A DNA stretch of 64,000 bases from Acidimicrobiales bacterium (GTDB lineage Bacteria > Actinomycetota > Acidimicrobiia > Acidimicrobiales > Iamiaceae): positions 67,221-131,220 of the forward strand of contig JAUJNP010000010.1 in the NCBI GenBank assembly GCA_030448105.1, written 5' to 3'. A program made the position numbers and the translations under genes. How positions within the stretch are numbered: position 1 is the first letter of the stretch; each line of letters opens with the position of its first letter. The notes beneath the pieces are model-generated. The model did no database searches and was not told the origin of the DNA. It worked only from the letters and a program-made list of their open reading frames with translations. Below are positions 60,786 through 64,000 of the stretch, one piece after another.

Positions 60786-61876
60786 GGCTGGACGACCTCG
60801 TCGGCGGCCACGTCAGCGTCGGCGGCCAGGTCCTCGGTGCTCATCGCCGGAAGCTCCTCGGCGAAGTGGCAGGCCGACACGTGCAGCCCGGTGAGGGCGT
60901 GCAGCTCGGGGCGCTTGGTGGCGCAGGGATCGGGGAGCTGGGCGTGGGGGCAACGGGGGTGGAACGCGCAACCGGGGGGCACGAAGATCAACGACGGCGG
61001 CTGACCCTCGATCCGGTGCAAGCGCGTGCCGCGGGTGCCGTCCACCCGGGGCAGCGACGCCAGCAGCCCCCGGGTGTAGGGGTGGCGGGGGTCGTAGAAG
61101 ATCTCGTCGACCGTGCCCAGCTCCACCTGGCGCCCGGCGTACATCACCAACACCCGGTCGGCGGTCCCCGCCACCACGCCGAGGTCGTGGGTGATGAGCA
61201 CGATCGAGGAACGGGTGCGGTCCTGGATCCGCTCCATCACCTCCAGCACCTGGGCCTGGATGGTGACGTCGAGGGCGGTGGTGGGCTCGTCGGCGATGAG
61301 CACGTCGGGCTCGTTGGCGATGGACATGGCGATCATGGCCCGCTGGCGCATGCCCCCCGAGAACTCGTGGGGGTACTGGTCGGCCCGCTTGGCGGGGTTG
61401 GGGATGCCGACCAGGTCGAGCAGCTCGACCACGCGGTCACGCACCTCGGCGTCGGGCAGCTCGTGGTGCACGGTGATGGCTTCGGCGATTTGGGCCCCCA
61501 CCTTGAACACCGGGTTGAGGGCGGCCAGGGCGTCCTGGAAGACCATGGCGATGGAGTCGCCCCGCAGCTTGCGCAGTTCGCTGCGCTCGAGGCCCAGCAG
61601 CTCCCGCCCCCGGAACTTCACGCTCCCGGTCACCTCCGCCACCTTGGGCAGCAGGCCGAGGATGGCCAGCGAGGTGACGCTCTTGCCCGAGCCGGACTCC
61701 CCCACGATCCCCAGCGTCTCGTTCTCGGCCACCGCGAAGCTCACGTCGTCGACCGCCCGCACCAGGCCGTCGTCGGTGGGGAACGTCACCGACAGGTTGG
61801 TGACCTCGAGCAGTGCGCCGCCGCCCTGGGGACCTGCGGGCTCAGGCTGCAACTCGAGCACCGGCAGGTCGGCCAT
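60782..61876 (-). CDS. oppD: Oligopeptide/dipeptide ABC transporter ATPase (OppD type)
   Basis: This 364-residue second ATPase has Walker [35 protein letters not shown], Walker [13 protein letters not shown] and [10 protein letters not shown]. The C-terminal [11 protein letters not shown] and [11 protein letters not shown] supply the family's cysteine motif. It pairs with OppF to power peptide uptake. The ATG at 61876 shares one base with the OppC stop (TGATG). Confidence 0.94.
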   Translation of the reverse strand: MADLPVLELQPEPAGPQGGGALLEVTNLSVTFPTDDGLVRAVDDVSFAVAENETLGIVGESGSGKSVTSLAILGLLPKVAEVTGSVKFRGRELLGLERSELRKLRGDSIAMVFQDALAALNPVFKVGAQIAEAITVHHELPDAEVRDRVVELLDLVGIPNPAKRADQYPHEFSGGMRQRAMIAMSIANEPDVLIADEPTTALDVTIQAQVLEVMERIQDRTRSSIVLITHDLGVVAGTADRVLVMYAGRQVELGTVDEIFYDPRHPYTRGLLASLPRVDGTRGTRLHRIEGQPPSLIFVPPGCAFHPRCPHAQLPDPCATKRPELHALTGLHVSACHFAEELPAMSTEDLAADADVAADEVVQP

Positions 61877-62826
61877 CAGTGCTTGGCCTGGGGGTCGAAG
61901 GCGTCGCGCAGGCCGTCCCCCAGGAAGTTCACGCTCAGCACGGTGAGCAGGATGGCCAACCCGGGGAAGTACAGCAGGTGGGTGTTGCTGTCGGTGCTGC
62001 CGCTGGCGTCGGCCAGCATGTTGCCCCACGACGTCGCCGGAGGGTTGACGCCGAACCCGAGGAACGACAGGGTGGACTCGGCGACGATGGCGGCGGCGAT
62101 GCCGAGCGTGGCGTTCACCAGGATCGGGCCGATGCAGTTGGGCAGGATGTGGCGCGCGATGACCCGCACGCTCGACGCCCCCGCAGCCCGGGCGGCCTCC
62201 ACGAACTCCTTCTCCTTGACCGACAGCACCTGGCCCCGCACCACCCGGGCCACGTACATCCAGGCCAGGCCGGCCAGCACGAGGATGATGATGAGGTCGC
62301 TCTGGCCGAACCTCCTGATGGCGATGGCCAGGATGGCGATGCCGGGCACCACCAGGAACAGGTCGGTGAGGCGCATCAGGGCCTGCTCGGTGAAACGACC
62401 GAAGTAGCCGGCCATCGATCCGATCAGGGTGCCCACCACGGTGGAGAGGAAGGCCACCGCCAAGCCGATCTTCAGGGAGATCTGCCCGGCGTAGAGCATC
62501 TCGGTGAGGGTGTCGCGGCCGAGCTGGTCGGTGCCGAACCAGTGATCGCCGCTCGGCGAGGTCGGCCCGATCAGCAGGTCCTGCTGGTTCTTGTCGTAAG
62601 GGGCGATGTACTTGGCCCCGAAGCAGAGCACGAACAGCAGGACCAGGGTGATCAGACCGAACAGGGCCAGGCGGTGGCGGAAGAAGCGCCGCCTGAACAT
62701 CTGCCACTGGCTGCGGGCGACGGGACCCTCCACGTCGCCCCCGGGATCGGCGTCGGTGCCGCCGGGGACGACGGGGACGTCGAGGGGCGCCGGGGAGGTG
62801 TCGCCGAGGCTGTCCTCGGTCCTCAT
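61876..62826 (-). CDS. oppC: Oligopeptide/dipeptide ABC transporter permease (OppC type)
   Basis: This 316-residue membrane permease has an N-terminal disordered stretch, a conserved GTDQLGRDTLTEMLYAGQIS, about six membrane helices and the EAA-type coupling loop EFVEAARAAGASSVRVIARH, which contacts the ATPases. The OppC-type N-terminal helix with RRRFFRHRLALFGL is present. The ATG at 62826 overlaps the OppB stop by four bases. Confidence 0.93.
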   Translation of the reverse strand: MRTEDSLGDTSPAPLDVPVVPGGTDADPGGDVEGPVARSQWQMFRRRFFRHRLALFGLITLVLLFVLCFGAKYIAPYDKNQQDLLIGPTSPSGDHWFGTDQLGRDTLTEMLYAGQISLKIGLAVAFLSTVVGTLIGSMAGYFGRFTEQALMRLTDLFLVVPGIAILAIAIRRFGQSDLIIILVLAGLAWMYVARVVRGQVLSVKEKEFVEAARAAGASSVRVIARHILPNCIGPILVNATLGIAAAIVAESTLSFLGFGVNPPATSWGNMLADASGSTDSNTHLLYFPGLAILLTVLSVNFLGDGLRDAFDPQAKH

Positions 62827-63767
62827 GACAGCCGGATCCGCGGGTCGAGCACCCCGTAGAGGACGTCGGCCAACAGGTTGAAGCCGATGATGGTCACGGC
62901 CACGATCACCATCCACGCTTCGAGCACGTTGACGTCTCCCTGGATGAGGGCGTCGAGGAACAGGCGGCCCATGCCGCTGATGGCGAAGATCGCCTCGGTG
63001 ATGATGAGTCCCCCGAACAGTGCCCCGATGTCGAGCGACATCACCGTCACCAGCGGGATGAGGGCGTTGCGAAGGGCGTGCTTCATGATCACCGTGCGCT
63101 GGGGCACGCCCTTGGCCCGGGCGGTGCGCACGTAGTCGGCCCCGAGGACGTCGAGCATCGACGCCCGCTCGAAACGGCTCCACGAAGCCACGATCTGAAC
63201 CGACAAGGTGGCCACCGGAAGGACGAGGTGGCGCACGTAGTCGAGGTTGAACCCCTCCTGGCCCACCGAGTGCAGGCCGAGGGAGTAGAAGACCCTGAAC
63301 TTCACGGCCAGGAGCGAGATGGCGATGAGGCCGAACCAGAACGGAGGCATGGCGATGCCGAGGTAGGACAGGCCGGTGAACACGTAGTCGGGGATGGAGT
63401 ACTGGCGGACGGCGGAGTACACGCCGATGCCCACCGCGATGACGGCCGAGATCAGCGCCCCCCACACGATGAGCTGCAGCGTCTTGCCCATGGCCCGGCG
63501 CACCATCGAGGTCACCTCCTCGTTGGTGCGGCTGCTCTCGCCGAGGTCGCCGGTGACGGCGTTGCCCAGCCAGGTGGTGTACTGCACGAAGATGGGGTCG
63601 TTGAGGCCGAGCCGCTCACGCTCTCGCTGCACCACCCCCGGGTCGCGGGACGCCCGGAGCCGGGCCGTGGGGTCGAAGGTGGACCGGACGAAGGCGAACA
63701 GCAGGAACGACGCGATCAGCACGACCGGGATCGAGTAGAGGATCCGACGGACCACATAGGTCAGCAT
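62823..63767 (-). CDS. oppB: Oligopeptide/dipeptide ABC transporter permease (OppB type)
   Basis: This 314-residue permease begins MLTYVVRRILYSIPVVL, the normal OppB start, with about six membrane helices, LGLNDPIFVQYTTWLGN near residue 65 and the coupling loop DYVRTARAKGVPQRTVI. The ATG at 63767 was chosen because sequence upstream is the corrupted G/C block. It is the first gene of the visible operon; a binding-protein gene would be expected before it, beyond the window. Confidence 0.93.
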   Translation of the reverse strand: MLTYVVRRILYSIPVVLIASFLLFAFVRSTFDPTARLRASRDPGVVQRERERLGLNDPIFVQYTTWLGNAVTGDLGESSRTNEEVTSMVRRAMGKTLQLIVWGALISAVIAVGIGVYSAVRQYSIPDYVFTGLSYLGIAMPPFWFGLIAISLLAVKFRVFYSLGLHSVGQEGFNLDYVRHLVLPVATLSVQIVASWSRFERASMLDVLGADYVRTARAKGVPQRTVIMKHALRNALIPLVTVMSLDIGALFGGLIITEAIFAISGMGRLFLDALIQGDVNVLEAWMVIVAVTIIGFNLLADVLYGVLDPRIRLS

Positions 63768-63777
63768 GGAATCTCCC

Positions 63778-64000
63778 CGAGGCGCCGCCGGGCCGCGCCG
63801 CCCCGGGGGGCGGGGGGGGGGGGGGCGCGCGGGGGGCGCCCCGGGGGGGGGGGCCCGAACCCCCCCCCCCCCCAACTGAAGAAAAGGGCCCCGCGTGGGG
63901 GGTGGGCGCAAGGGCCCACCACCCCCTCCCCCCCCACCCGGAGGTTTTGCCGGGGGGGGGGTCGGCGGGCGGGGCCCCCATAGGGCCCGACGCGGGCGGC
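63778..64000. other. G/C-homopolymer block at the right end (probable artefact)
   Basis: From about 63778 to the edge the sequence is a mix of long G and C runs with a few short normal stretches. No gene reading makes sense. It resembles the internal block near 56315-56637 and probably reflects poor base calling at a contig end. Any oppA-type gene or promoter upstream of oppB is hidden by it. Confidence 0.8.

Overview
This window is very GC-rich, starts many genes with GTG, and packs genes so that stop and start codons often overlap (GTGA, ATGA, TGATG). Together with actinobacterial-type proteins (lipoproteins with Thr/Pro linkers, a TAP-like hydrolase, an SGNH lipase), this points to the Actinomycetota, possibly an acidimicrobial lineage. 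The lineage is an inference; there is no rRNA gene in the window.

Positions 1-32,250 look like stable chromosome. On the minus strand lie aspS (partial) and hisS. Next to them is a probable oxidative phosphonate-degradation pair (PhnY-like dioxygenase and PhnZ-like HD oxygenase) followed by a Gfo/Idh/MocA oxidoreductase. Further right are a GT2 glycosyltransferase, an RDD membrane protein, gltB-gltD (glutamate synthase), an M18 aminopeptidase, an M23 endopeptidase, a GGDEF cyclase and a large protein with degenerate nuclease motifs. These are followed by a flavodoxin-like protein and two CsbD-like coiled-coil proteins. A plus-strand run then encodes a hydrolase, a histidine phosphatase, NAD(P)HX dehydratase and an overlapping PhyH/COQ7-like pair. 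The section ends with exported or membrane proteins (SGNH lipase, a GT-C-like protein, CapA, a TAP-like hydrolase).

Positions 32,250-59,350 are accessory. A PLD-helicase-DUF3427 protein comes first. From 36,161 to 59,286 the DNA is bounded by a 23-bp direct repeat of the 3' end of a tRNA-Leu(GAG) gene, and a third, shorter copy lies at 45,455. I read this as two mobile elements added in turn at one tRNA. The left part carries a Doc/RHH toxin-antitoxin pair, a frameshifted pRiA4b-like gene and a three-gene operon. That operon encodes two winged-helix proteins and a GHKL ATPase, and is my main candidate for an undescribed defence-type system. The left part also holds a relaxase fragment, a tyrosine-integrase remnant, and a coiled-coil gene cut by a complete IS256-family element (8-bp target duplication). 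The right part is one tightly overlapping phage-type operon: repressor, AAA ATPase, terminase small subunit, a terminase large subunit split into two genes, and a tape-measure protein fused to a peptidase. Neither portal nor capsid gene is visible. A divergent operon ends in a large serine recombinase whose stop codon lies inside the tRNA.

Positions 59,350-63,767 return to chromosome, with secG and an oligopeptide ABC transporter (oppB-C-D-F order). Two blocks of long G and C homopolymers (about 56,315-56,637 and 63,778-64,000) look like sequence artefacts. The first destroys the middle of a phage gene.
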